Source: Elusimicrobiota bacterium | GTDB taxonomy: Bacteria; Elusimicrobiota; Elusimicrobia; UBA1565; UBA9628 | NCBI GenBank assembly: GCA_016218545.1 | Contig: JACRDQ010000038.1 | Coordinates: forward strand, 1 to 64,000 | Direction of reading: 5' to 3' | DNA length: 64,000 bases | Program-made: the position numbers and the translations under genes | Notes under the pieces: generated by a model | What the model saw: only the letters and a program-made list of their open reading frames with translations | Database searches by the model: none | Told to the model about the DNA's origin: nothing | Shown here: positions 15,862 through 24,480 of the stretch, piece by piece | Layout of the letters: each line of letters starts with the position of its first letter | How positions within the stretch are numbered: position 1 is the stretch's first letter

Positions 15862-17433
15862 ATGACCCAGGGACTTCCGGACGACCGGCGCTTCGGCCGA
15901 GGCCTGTTCAGCCTGGGTCTCGCGGCCTGGGTCTGGGCAGGGTGGACCCTCATCCCCTTTGACGCGAGCGACCTCTCCTATGTGCTGGCCCTGGAAGGAG
16001 GGGTGTGGGCGGTCCAGGAATTCGTGCATCCGCTCTTCGTTCCCGTGCTCGCCATGCTCGAAGCCCTTCTGCCCGCAGCAGGAGCCAAGGGCTCCATCCT
16101 CCTGGCCTTGGCTGTCCTCAACCTTGCGGCTGCCGGCGGCGCCCTGGTCCTGCTCTTCTTGCTGGCTGAGCGGCTGAGCAGCCGCTCCGCGGCCGCGGCC
16201 GCGGCGGTCCTCGGGTTCGCTTGGGCCGCTGCCGGGTTCTGGGTCGCCTGCCTGCGGCCTACGCCTTACAGCCTCGCTGCCCTTTGCCTGGCGCTCGCGT
16301 GCCGCGCCATCCTGGCCGAGGGACCGAGAGCCAGGCGCATGGCGCAAGCCGGGCTCTGGGCAGGACTGGCGTGCGGCCTGCATCTGGCAGCGCTCTCCTT
16401 CGTGGTCCCGGCCGCGGTCGCGTCCTCCTCCGGCCGGGGCCGGCTCTTCGTCCGCTTCCTGGCCTGCATGGGAGCCGCGCTCCTGGGCTGCTACGCGGTC
16501 TTCTTCCTTTATCACCGGCTCGACCCGAGGATCGTGCTCGGCTTGGGAGGCCGGGACCTGCTGGCCGGAGTCGAGCAGGTGCCCACGACCTCGTTCTGGT
16601 CGAACCCGCAGCCCCTGACCCTCGGTCGGGATTACCTGGACACGCTCCGCGTCCAGGCGCGGTTCTTCCTTGCGCTCCTGGCTGCGGCAGCGCTGCTCAA
16701 GGCCATGGCAGGCGAGCTCCGGGAGAGCATGGCCAGGCTGAGGAAGAACGGGGCGCTGGCTTTGGCCGCGGCGCTCTTCGCCGCGTTCTCCGCGTTCTAC
16801 GCGCTCAACAACACCAGGAACGGGTTCGTCTTCGCCTCCCTGCTGGCCCTGCCGGTCGTGCTCGCCGAGCTCGTGCCGGTGAGGAGGTCTCACCTGGCGG
16901 GCTTCGCTCTCGCGGCCTTGGCCCTGGCAGGCTCAGGAGCGAGGGAGGTGCTCGGACATGAGTCCTCCGCCGGGCGCGATCCCGTGTACCGCGAGGCCCT
17001 GTTCCTGTCGAGGACGCTCGGGGCCTCGGACGCGGTCCTGGTGCCGGGCTGCCCCATCCCGGAGCTCGAGCGCCTCTCCGGCATCCGTCTCATCCCTGCG
17101 GCGCCTTCGGGCCGCGGCAGCCACGAAGGTCCTCATGCGTGCCCGGACAGACCTGTCCGGCCCATGGAGCCCGGCCGGGTCGCGGACCTGCTGGCCGCCG
17201 GGAGACGGGTCCTCTACGCGCCGGCTCCGCCGGGAGGGGCGCGGGACCTCGATTACGTGGGGGACCTCAAGAAGCGGCAGGCCTACGCGCCTTTCCACCG
17301 CTCGGCCGCGGGACAGGAGCGGTGCCTGGCCGGCATCGAGAGGGTCCTCTCGCGGTTCCACTCGAGAGAGGTGCGTTCGCCTCAAGGCCGGGTCTACCGC
17401 GAGCTGCTGCCTGTCATTGACCAACGCAAGTAG
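15862..17433 (+). CDS. Polytopic membrane protein, GT-C-like
   Basis: A 523-residue protein with about ten membrane segments in the first 360 residues and a soluble C-terminal region. F-D-A-S-D-L-S-Y-V-L-A-L in the first external loop has the acidic pair expected of a GT-C glycosyltransferase, and an F-V-H-P-L-F stretch follows. The overall layout resembles the protein at 2646-3998, but sequence similarity is not obvious. It begins 13 bp after the phzF-like stop; a GTG at 15859 is an alternative start. Function is unproven; transfer of a lipid-linked sugar is the best guess. Confidence 0.72.
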   Translation: MTQGLPDDRRFGRGLFSLGLAAWVWAGWTLIPFDASDLSYVLALEGGVWAVQEFVHPLFVPVLAMLEALLPAAGAKGSILLALAVLNLAAAGGALVLLFLLAERLSSRSAAAAAAVLGFAWAAAGFWVACLRPTPYSLAALCLALACRAILAEGPRARRMAQAGLWAGLACGLHLAALSFVVPAAVASSSGRGRLFVRFLACMGAALLGCYAVFFLYHRLDPRIVLGLGGRDLLAGVEQVPTTSFWSNPQPLTLGRDYLDTLRVQARFFLALLAAAALLKAMAGELRESMARLRKNGALALAAALFAAFSAFYALNNTRNGFVFASLLALPVVLAELVPVRRSHLAGFALAALALAGSGAREVLGHESSAGRDPVYREALFLSRTLGASDAVLVPGCPIPELERLSGIRLIPAAPSGRGSHEGPHACPDRPVRPMEPGRVADLLAAGRRVLYAPAPPGGARDLDYVGDLKKRQAYAPFHRSAAGQERCLAGIERVLSRFHSREVRSPQGRVYRELLPVIDQRK

Positions 17434-17445
17434 AGGGGCTATACT
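17417..17445 (+). promoter_or_regulatory. Sigma70-type promoter
   Basis: TTGACC (17417-17422), 17-bp spacer, TATACT (17440-17445). It overlaps the end of the preceding gene and points at the ATG at 17474, which has a GGAGGAG ribosome site at 17465-17471. Confidence 0.75.
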
Positions 17446-17473
17446 GGGGGATATCCGCTGCAACGGAGGAGAG

Positions 17474-17941
17474 ATGGGACTCGAGAGAGAGGCGATGGCC
17501 AAGGTGACGCCGAGCGGGCAGGACTTCGTCCAGTTCATCCAGACCGTGGCCGCCAAGGTCCAGTTGGGCGTGCAGGTCAAGGGTCCCGATATGGTCGTGG
17601 TGCCGTGGGACTTCGGCGAGGGCCGGCTCCAAAACACCTACATCCGGCCCTTGGGCCAGACCGGGGCGGGGCACCTCATCATCGGCTTCTTCTCCCCGTG
17701 CATGAAGATCGCGACCGGGGCGGAGCTCGACCTCAAGGCCGCCCTGGAGTTCCTGCGAAAGAACGCGCGCATGCCCCACGGCGCGTGGGCCATCGCGAGC
17801 GTCCAGGGCGAGGAATACCTCGGGGTCCAGGACACCCAGATCGCCCAGACCATGCAGCCCGAGGAGTTCCACGCCTCCGCGGTCGTGGTGGCCAAGGTCG
17901 CCGACGACTACGAGAAGCAGGCGGGAAAGGACGTTTTCTAG
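17474..17941 (+). CDS. Small cytoplasmic protein, possibly of the YbjN/secretion-chaperone fold
   Basis: A 155-residue soluble protein with no signal peptide or membrane segment. The pattern of a helix (residues 13-28), several strands, and a helix (about 77-95) resembles the YbjN / type III secretion chaperone fold, but I see no diagnostic motif. The MPHGAWAIA segment near residue 97 would be a core strand. Start and promoter are well supported. It is followed after 8 bp by the DAHP synthase gene, so the two are probably cotranscribed, with no clear functional link. Confidence 0.7.
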   Translation: MGLEREAMAKVTPSGQDFVQFIQTVAAKVQLGVQVKGPDMVVVPWDFGEGRLQNTYIRPLGQTGAGHLIIGFFSPCMKIATGAELDLKAALEFLRKNARMPHGAWAIASVQGEEYLGVQDTQIAQTMQPEEFHASAVVVAKVADDYEKQAGKDVF

Positions 17942-17949
17942 ACCGCCGC

Positions 17950-18978
17950 ATGGGGATCATGTTCGTCGTCCTCCGGCCGGGCAGCGGCAAGGCGGACTTG
18001 CGCCGCGTCCTGCGCCGAGCTGTCGGCGCCGGGTGCCGCGGCCGGGTCCTGGCCGACGCCGAGAACCCGACGGTCGCGGTCTCAGGGGAGACCTCGAAGC
18101 TCGAGCCGTCCGGCTTCCAGGTCCTGCCCGGCGTGAGGGAGGTCCTGGCCGTCGGGAGGCTCGCGCCCCAGGCCCCGGCAGGCCGGCGGCCGGCCCCGGC
18201 CGTGGTCGAGGTCGCGGGCGGCAAGGTCCGGATCGGAGGGGACCGCTTCACGGTCATCGCGGGCCCCTGCGTGGTGGAGAGCGAGAAGTCCCTCCTGCGC
18301 ATCGCCCGCGGCGTCAAGAAGGCCGGGGCGCACCTCCTGCGCGGCGGAGCCTTCAAGCCGCGCACCTCGCCGTACTGCTTCCAGGGTCTGGGCGAGGCGG
18401 GCCTCAAGGCCCTGGCCGCGGCGCGCGCCGAGACGGGCCTGCCGATCGTGACCGAGGCCCTGGACCAGCGCTCCCTGGAGCTGGTCTACGAGTACGCGGA
18501 CGTCATCCAGATCGGGGCGCGCAACATGCAGAACTACGCCCTGCTCAAGGAGGCGGGCCGCCTGGCCAAGCCCATCATGCTCAAGCGCGGCATCTCGGCT
18601 ACCATCGACGAGTGGCTGATGTCGGCCGAGTACCTCCTGGCCGAGGGCAACAGCCGCGTCATCCTGTGCGAGCGCGGGATCAGGACCTTCTCGGGCCACA
18701 CGCGCAACACCCTCGATCTCAACGCCGTCTGCGTGGCCCGGGGATTGAGCCGCCTGCCCGTGATCGTCGACCCGAGCCACGGCACGGGCGTGGCCTCGGC
18801 CGTGGTCCCCATGGCGCGCGCCGCGGCGGCCCTTCCGAGCCACGGGATCATGGTGGAGGTGCACGACCGGCCAGGGGAAGCCCTCTGCGACGGCCACCAG
18901 GCCCTCAGGCCGGCTGAGTTCGCAGACCTCATGCGCGACCTGGCCGCCATGTCGCGCGTCTGCGGCTACCGGCTCTAG
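17950..18978 (+). CDS. aroF: 3-deoxy-7-phosphoheptulonate (DAHP) synthase, type I-beta
   Basis: A 342-residue enzyme that condenses PEP and erythrose 4-phosphate, the first step of the shikimate pathway. Residues 1-70 form the ferredoxin-like regulatory domain seen in Thermotoga-type enzymes (MFVVLRPGSGKADL). The barrel carries the metal-binding Cys in AGPCVVES, GGAFKPRTSPYCFQG, the second-half QIGARNMQNY and the metal ligands in VDPSHGTG. Length and order match the type I-beta family. Its 3' end overlaps the convergent protease/enolase gene by 4 bp. Confidence 0.93.
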   Translation: MGIMFVVLRPGSGKADLRRVLRRAVGAGCRGRVLADAENPTVAVSGETSKLEPSGFQVLPGVREVLAVGRLAPQAPAGRRPAPAVVEVAGGKVRIGGDRFTVIAGPCVVESEKSLLRIARGVKKAGAHLLRGGAFKPRTSPYCFQGLGEAGLKALAAARAETGLPIVTEALDQRSLELVYEYADVIQIGARNMQNYALLKEAGRLAKPIMLKRGISATIDEWLMSAEYLLAEGNSRVILCERGIRTFSGHTRNTLDLNAVCVARGLSRLPVIVDPSHGTGVASAVVPMARAAAALPSHGIMVEVHDRPGEALCDGHQALRPAEFADLMRDLAAMSRVCGYRL

Positions 18979-21461
18979 GCGACCGCCGCGGGCTTCTTGG
19001 CGCCGTAGAGATAGGCGCGGTCGATCCTTCCCTCGAGCTCCTTGAGCAGGCCCGGGAGCTCCTTGCCCTCGCGCGCCGCGATGAGGCGGCCGAAGGCCAG
19101 GGACATGGACAGGATGGCGTTCATGCCCAGGTTGGCCTTGCGCTGCATGACCCTGACCCGGACCTCGTCCGAGGCGTCCCGGGCCGCCTTGCCGCGCTTG
19201 ACCGCGAGGTCGAACTCGGCCTCGAGCAGGGCCCGGTCGACGTCCACGAGGCCTCCCAGCTGGCTCAAGCGCTTTCCCATGAAGCGGGGGGCGAGGATCT
19301 CCTCGACGTTGGCCACGGCGTTGAGGCAACCCTTGCCGTCGTAGCGCTTGGCCCGCATCCAGAGGCCGGCGAGCTCATCGTCCTTGAGGGAGGAGATGGT
19401 GTCGGCCTTCACGTCCCGGTCGAAGGAGAAGTTCTGCTCCTTGCCGCGGGGCTTGAAGAGGGCGGGATACTTGCGCGTGAGGGGGCCGGCCTCGATGATG
19501 CTGTCGGTCAGGTGGATGGCCTCGTCCTCTCCGGCCGAGGTCCCCAGCGGGGTGGCGGCCGAGAACTTCATGCCGTTCTCCAGGCGGATGATGACCCCGA
19601 CCGTGGGGATGCCGGCGTTGGTCGGCTCCTCGTGCGCGGTGATGTCCGCGACGACGAGCTCCGGGTCGAGCCTCTTGGTGATGCGCGCGCCCTTGCGCGC
19701 GAGCTCGATGAGCTCCACGATGCGGCCGTACTTGATGAGGCGCTCGGTGTTCGAGCCGCCGCCGCACTTGAGGCCCAGGGCTCCGACCGCGAATCCGATG
19801 TCGGCCTCCATGACCTCGTTGGGGGACTTGGAGCGGTGGGACACGACCAGGGCCAGACCCTTGTCCTTGGCCGCGCGGGTGGCGAGCAGGGTCTCGCTCA
19901 TGGTCCCGATCTGGTTGGCCTTGATGAGCGCGGTGTTGATGAGCCCGTCCTCAGCCGCGCGGATGATGTTGGTGTCCTTGGTCGTGACGAGGTCGTCGCC
20001 GATGATGAGGATGTCCTTGCCCATCTCCTTCATCAGCATCTTCCAGCCCTCGTGGTCGTCCTCGGCGAAGGCGTCTTCCAGGGAGACGATGGGGTACTGC
20101 TTGACCCAGCGCTTGTAGAGGGAGACCAGCTCCTCGGTGCTCATGACCTTGGGGTCCTCGGCGCGCCAGAAGAGGTACTGGCCGACCGCGTCCGCCTCGC
20201 CGGTGTGCTCGCGGTAGGCCTTGGAGAGCTCGCTGGCGGCCGGGTCCATGGCGAGGACGACGTCCCGGTCCGGCACGAAGCCGCACTCCTCGATGGCCTG
20301 CACGGCCACGCGCAGGGCCCTCTCCTCGGGCAGGATGTCGCACGCCTCACGGGTGAAGGAGGCCACGACCCCGCCCTCGAGCCCGATGCCCACGAAATTG
20401 AGGCCCTCGGAGTCCTGGATGATCTGGATGACGCGGTTCTGCAGGGCGTTGGTGATGCGCTGGGCCTCGATGTAGTCCTTGGCGGAGAACGGCAGGAACA
20501 TGAGCTCCTGGAAGCTCAGGTTCCCTCCCATCTCCTCCGTGTGCCGGCCGCCCATGATGGAGTTGCGGAACTCCCAGGGCGCGAACACGATGGTTCCGTC
20601 CGGGAGCTCGACCTCCTGGAGGCGGTGGACCTCCAGCTTGCGCTTGAGCTCGGCCGGCTGGATGGGGCTCCAGCGGAAGTCCCCTTTGCCGCCCCGGCCC
20701 TCGGCCCGGGCGGATTCCTTCTTCCTGGAGGCCTCGTCCTGGCGCTCCTTGAAGGCCCGGTACTTGCCCGCGTCGGCGATGAGGAAGTCGAGGAAGGCCA
20801 CGCTGCCCACGGCGAAGAAGAAACGGCCGAGGTAGACGCAGAGTTCCAGGAGCCGGTCAGGGGGCCGGTTGGCCGGGCCGAGGTACAGCCCGAGGGACGG
20901 CCCGAGGAAAAGGCCCAAGGCGATGAGGGCGACGCCCAGGGGGAAGGTCGCCCAGCCCAGCAGGAGGCTGGCCGCGGGCCCGGCGGCCGAGACCGCCAGG
21001 TTCTGTGATTTCACGCTCGGGTGGAAGGAGCCCGCCTCGCGGGTGACCCCGGTGAAGGCTCCCCAGGGGATCTTGAGGAACATCTCGAGGTACCACAGCC
21101 AGCGCTCCCCGGCCGGGGCCGAGAGCTTCTTCAGCGCGGGTTCGGCGAGCTCGGGCCTGAGGTTGTTGGTCTTGACCGCGGCGAGGTAGTGGCCCATCTC
21201 GTGGATGGCGATGTTGATGTGCCAGGCGCAGTACCAGACGGCCGTGGAGATCACGAGCTCCCAGCTCAGGAACATCTGGCGGAGCACCTCGCCGCGGGTG
21301 CCGACCTCCTTGGTGATGCTGATGAGGGAGGTCAGGAACGCGGCATGGAAGCTGACCAGCTTGTGGTTGGCGATGATCCAGCCGCGGTCGAGTCTCGGCC
21401 AGCCAGGATTGCTTGCGGAAGAGGAGCGGAGGGCTTCAAGGGTTTTCATGGAAATCCCCAT
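18975..21461 (-). CDS. Membrane M50-like metalloprotease domain fused to a circularly permuted enolase
   Basis: An 828-residue protein. Residues about 60-235 are membrane-embedded, with the zinc motif H87-E-M-G-H91 in a hydrophobic helix and a later AAGPAASLLLG segment, as in site-2-protease (M50) families. Residues about 265-590 are the enolase barrel with its catalytic set: H307, E319, E362, D406, E462, D489/D490, K514, H542-R-S and K565. Residues about 605-815 match the enolase N-terminal domain: GIPTVGV, the GTSAG loop at 640-644, YDGKGCLNAVANV, and LGMNAILSMSLA. The usual order of the two enolase domains is reversed. The start is ATG 21461, with AAGGTGA upstream; ATG 21449 is possible. 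The gene follows the lipoprotein caspase by 48 bp on the same strand. Confidence 0.88.
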   Translation of the reverse strand: MGISMKTLEALRSSSASNPGWPRLDRGWIIANHKLVSFHAAFLTSLISITKEVGTRGEVLRQMFLSWELVISTAVWYCAWHINIAIHEMGHYLAAVKTNNLRPELAEPALKKLSAPAGERWLWYLEMFLKIPWGAFTGVTREAGSFHPSVKSQNLAVSAAGPAASLLLGWATFPLGVALIALGLFLGPSLGLYLGPANRPPDRLLELCVYLGRFFFAVGSVAFLDFLIADAGKYRAFKERQDEASRKKESARAEGRGGKGDFRWSPIQPAELKRKLEVHRLQEVELPDGTIVFAPWEFRNSIMGGRHTEEMGGNLSFQELMFLPFSAKDYIEAQRITNALQNRVIQIIQDSEGLNFVGIGLEGGVVASFTREACDILPEERALRVAVQAIEECGFVPDRDVVLAMDPAASELSKAYREHTGEADAVGQYLFWRAEDPKVMSTEELVSLYKRWVKQYPIVSLEDAFAEDDHEGWKMLMKEMGKDILIIGDDLVTTKDTNIIRAAEDGLINTALIKANQIGTMSETLLATRAAKDKGLALVVSHRSKSPNEVMEADIGFAVGALGLKCGGGSNTERLIKYGRIVELIELARKGARITKRLDPELVVADITAHEEPTNAGIPTVGVIIRLENGMKFSAATPLGTSAGEDEAIHLTDSIIEAGPLTRKYPALFKPRGKEQNFSFDRDVKADTISSLKDDELAGLWMRAKRYDGKGCLNAVANVEEILAPRFMGKRLSQLGGLVDVDRALLEAEFDLAVKRGKAARDASDEVRVRVMQRKANLGMNAILSMSLAFGRLIAAREGKELPGLLKELEGRIDRAYLYGAKKPAAVA

Positions 21462-21509
21462 TCAACGGATGTCACCTTCGGCCCCATTGTATCAAATGGG
21501 CGCAGGCTC

Positions 21510-22907
21510 CTAGTCCCGGCTTTGGCGCAGCTGCGGCACCTGCTCGGTGTTGTACTCCTTGCGCGCGGTCTTGGCGACCTGGGGCGCCAGGTACTTGTAG
21601 AGGGCCTTGAGGTCGAAGTCTCCGCGGCCGGCCTGCTGGCCGAGGCCCTTCAGGAAGAAGTAGGTGAAGAGGCCGTGGCCCATCTCCTGGTAGCTTTGGC
21701 TGATCTGGTTGCCCGCGGCCGCTGAGAGGACCGCGACGTTCTCCGGCAGGCCGGTCTGTTCCGTGACGTTCACCAGGGGCCTGGCGCCCTTGGCCAGGAC
21801 GGACCTGCCTCCTGCCCCGGAGAAGCAGGAGTCGACCACCACGGTGACGCTCCCCGCGGGAAGGGTCCCGAGTTGGGCGTAGAGGTCCTTGAGCGGGTAG
21901 GCGGTCTGCTCCAGATAGGCAGGGTCGCCGTCGTAAGGGACCAGATAGGCTTCCCCGGTGACCGGGTTGGGCGAGCCGTGGCCGGAATAGTAGACGAGGA
22001 CCTCGTCTCCGGGCTCCACGCGGTTGGAGAGCCACTTGCCCACGTACTTCTCGATGTCGCCGCGCGTTGCGCCGTCGTTGGTGAGGGTCACCACGTTCTC
22101 GGCCGGGTAGCCCAGCACGGAGGTGAGGTACTTGGACACGAGCCTGGCGTCGCCGGCCGCGAAGTCGGCAGGCGGGAGCTGCTGGCGGTAGCGCTCGATG
22201 CCGATGACCACGGCATGCGCCTTGCGGCGGGCAGGGGAGACCTTGGGCAGCTCGTCGATGTCCGAGACGATTAGCGCGCTCACGACCGGGACCGGGGCCG
22301 CGCCCGGCACGGCCGCCGCGAAGATCTGGGCGGCCAGGTCGCCGTCGAGGAAGAGCTCCGAGACCTGGCCCATGGACTTGGCCAAGGCGTCGTTGAGAGC
22401 GGTGCCCGGTCCCTTGCCCGGACAGCACCCGGCATGGCGCGTGGTGCCCAGGCCGTTGCCCACGAGCTCGTCGTTGTAGATGACGCGGCCGCTCCGGTCC
22501 TTGATGATGAGGGTGAACTTGAAGTTCGCGCGGTCCTGGACCGCGAAACCCGGGTCCCATGCAGCGGTGGCATCCCTAAGGATGGCCTGGACCTGGGCGT
22601 CCGCCTCCTGGCTGGAGCGCGCCAATGGGATGCCGAGGCGCTGGAACTCCGCGGTCAGGGCCTTCTTCAAGGTCTGCTCCAGGGGCTCCGGGAGCGGGGT
22701 CGGCTTGGGCGAGCCCATGGCGCCGGTGACCATGAACCCGTTGGACCGGTCCGAGATCTTGCCGATGAAGAGAGAAGGCTTCTTGGCCTCCCAGGGCGTG
22801 GGCAGGGGCTCGGGCTTGTAGCTGAGCTTGACGGCGGAGACGCACCCCGCGGTCAAAGGGAGCGCTGCTGCGAGGACGGCGGTTCCGAGCCTGGGCAGAT
22901 ATCTCAT
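21510..22907 (-). CDS. Lipoprotein with a C-terminal caspase (C14) domain
   Basis: A 465-residue protein with a signal peptide and lipobox (LTAGC, Cys at residue 22), so it is lipid-anchored outside the inner membrane. Residues about 40-235 resemble small outer-membrane lipoproteins (LpoB/YajG-like pattern: LFIGKISDRSNG, then ILRDATAAWDPG). Residues about 238-455 are a C14 caspase paralogous to the one at 13435-15018, with catalytic H310 (YYSGHG) and C361 (VVDSCFSGAGGRS). It lacks the EF-hand loop of that paralogue. It precedes the metalloprotease/enolase gene and may be cotranscribed with it. Targets unknown. Confidence 0.85.
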   Translation of the reverse strand: MRYLPRLGTAVLAAALPLTAGCVSAVKLSYKPEPLPTPWEAKKPSLFIGKISDRSNGFMVTGAMGSPKPTPLPEPLEQTLKKALTAEFQRLGIPLARSSQEADAQVQAILRDATAAWDPGFAVQDRANFKFTLIIKDRSGRVIYNDELVGNGLGTTRHAGCCPGKGPGTALNDALAKSMGQVSELFLDGDLAAQIFAAAVPGAAPVPVVSALIVSDIDELPKVSPARRKAHAVVIGIERYRQQLPPADFAAGDARLVSKYLTSVLGYPAENVVTLTNDGATRGDIEKYVGKWLSNRVEPGDEVLVYYSGHGSPNPVTGEAYLVPYDGDPAYLEQTAYPLKDLYAQLGTLPAGSVTVVVDSCFSGAGGRSVLAKGARPLVNVTEQTGLPENVAVLSAAAGNQISQSYQEMGHGLFTYFFLKGLGQQAGRGDFDLKALYKYLAPQVAKTARKEYNTEQVPQLRQSRD

Positions 22908-22968
22908 GGGGACATCATGCTATCAGACGGGCGGCCGTGGCGTCTATGATGATGGTCAACCCGCGGTT

Positions 22969-22977
22969 TGGTATCAT
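22969..22977 (+). promoter_or_regulatory. Extended -10 box of tupA
   Basis: TGG-TATCAT, with TATCAT at 22972-22977, ends 9 bp before the tupA ATG at 22987. Transcription would begin within a few bases of the start codon. It shares TTGGTATCATA with the caspase promoter at 13405. Confidence 0.5.
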
Positions 22978-22986
22978 AGCGGTTCT

Positions 22987-23778
22987 ATGAAAGGGCTTGC
23001 GGTACTGGCAGCCTTGCTCCTGGCCGTCCCCGCCGGGGCGGCGGAGCGCCGCATCCGCCTGGCCACGACCACGAGCGTGGAGAACACCGGGCTCCTGGAC
23101 TTGCTCCTGCCCGCCTTCAAGGCGGAGTCCGGCATCGAGGTCCAGGCCGTGGCCGTGGGCACGGGCAAGGCTCTCAAGCTCGCGGAGAACGGGGACGTGG
23201 ACCTCGTGCTCGTGCACGACCCGGAGGCCGAGGAGGCCTTCATGGCCAAGGGCTTCGGCCGGGACCGGACCGCGCTCTTCCGCAACGAGTTCGTGCTGGT
23301 CGGCCCTGCCGAGGACCCGGCCGGGACTGCCAAGGCCAAGGACCTGCCTGCCGCGTTCGCCAGGATCGCGGAGCAGGGGAGCTTCTTCATCTCGCGCGGA
23401 GACAGGTCAGGCACCCATGCCAGGGAGCTCTCGGTCTGGAGGAAGGCCGGAATCAGCCCCTCGGGAGCGTGGTATCTTGAAGCGGGCCAGGGCATGGGGC
23501 CGTGTCTCGTGATTGCGGGAGAGAAGAGAGCCTACGCCCTTACCGACACCGCGACCTTCGCCTCCTTCGCGGAAAAGACAGGGCTTTCCGTGCTCTTCAA
23601 GGCCAAGCCGCCGTTGGTCAACCCCTACTCGCTCATCCTAGTGGACCCCAAGGTCCATCCCGCCGTGTCCTTCAAGGAGGCCGGGGAGTTCCTGGCCTGG
23701 ATGAAGTCCAAGCGGGCCCGGAGCCTGGTCGCGGGCTTCAAGAAGGAAGGCAAGACCCTCTTCGTGCCCGGAAGATAG
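22987..23778 (+). CDS. tupA: Tungstate ABC transporter substrate-binding protein
   Basis: A 263-residue periplasmic binding protein with a signal peptide (cleavage after AGA near residue 19). The mature N-terminus reads I-R-L-A-T-T-T-S-V-E-N-T-G-L-L, the TTTS oxyanion-binding motif of TupA. S-R-G-D-R-S-G-T-H near residue 140 is the second ligand segment. TupA binds tungstate tightly and passes it to TupB/TupC. The stop is directly followed by the tupB ATG. A tungsten enzyme (aor) and pterin cofactor genes follow within 11 kb. Confidence 0.93.
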   Translation: MKGLAVLAALLLAVPAGAAERRIRLATTTSVENTGLLDLLLPAFKAESGIEVQAVAVGTGKALKLAENGDVDLVLVHDPEAEEAFMAKGFGRDRTALFRNEFVLVGPAEDPAGTAKAKDLPAAFARIAEQGSFFISRGDRSGTHARELSVWRKAGISPSGAWYLEAGQGMGPCLVIAGEKRAYALTDTATFASFAEKTGLSVLFKAKPPLVNPYSLILVDPKVHPAVSFKEAGEFLAWMKSKRARSLVAGFKKEGKTLFVPGR

Positions 23779-24480
23779 ATGGGGTTCCTCCTCGAGTCCC
23801 TGAGGAGCGCGGCAGGGCTCCTGACGAGCCTGGATCCCGAGCTCCTCGGGATCGTGAAGCTCTCCCTTGCGGTCTCAGGCTCTGCCGTGGCCCTGGCAGG
23901 GCTTGCCGGCGTGCCGCTCGCGTGCTGCCTCGTGTTCGCCGAGTTCCCGGGCAGGCGGCTGCTCCGGTCCGTGTCCGATACCCTCATGTCCCTGCCCAGC
24001 GTGGTGGCCGGCCTGCTCGTGTACAGCCTCCTGTGCCGCAAGGGCGTCTTCGGAGCCTGGGACCTCCTCTACTCCCCTTTTGCCATGGCGGCGGGCCAGT
24101 TCGTCCTGGCCCTGCCCATCATCGTGTCCTTGACTGCGGCCTTCCTCGAGCACGCTGACCCGAGGATCAGGAAGACCGCGCTCACCCTGGGCGCCGCGCG
24201 CTGGACCTCGGCCCTCGCCGTGGTGCGGGAGACCAGGAACGGCCTGGCCCCGGCGCTCCTGGCCGGGTTCGGCCGGGTCTTCGCCGAGGTCGGAGCTTCC
24301 ATGATGCTGGGCGGCAATATCCGCAACTACACCCGGAACATCCCCACGGCCATGGCGGTCAAGACCTCGGAGGGGGAATTCGCCGCCGCCCTGGCCCTGG
24401 GCATCGTCCTGCTCCTCGCGGCTTTCTCCATCAACGCCGCGGTCGGGCTCTTCCGCAGGGAGGCTGAGCGTGCTCTTTGA
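23779..24480 (+). CDS. tupB: Tungstate ABC transporter permease
   Basis: A 233-residue inner membrane protein with about five to six membrane helices. The EVGASMMLGGNIRNYTRNIPTAM region near 170-195 is the conserved permease loop that contacts the ATPase (EAA-type) in TupB/WtpB proteins. It begins immediately after tupA and overlaps tupC by 11 bp, so it is part of a three-gene operon. Confidence 0.92.
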   Translation: MGFLLESLRSAAGLLTSLDPELLGIVKLSLAVSGSAVALAGLAGVPLACCLVFAEFPGRRLLRSVSDTLMSLPSVVAGLLVYSLLCRKGVFGAWDLLYSPFAMAAGQFVLALPIIVSLTAAFLEHADPRIRKTALTLGAARWTSALAVVRETRNGLAPALLAGFGRVFAEVGASMMLGGNIRNYTRNIPTAMAVKTSEGEFAAALALGIVLLLAAFSINAAVGLFRREAERAL

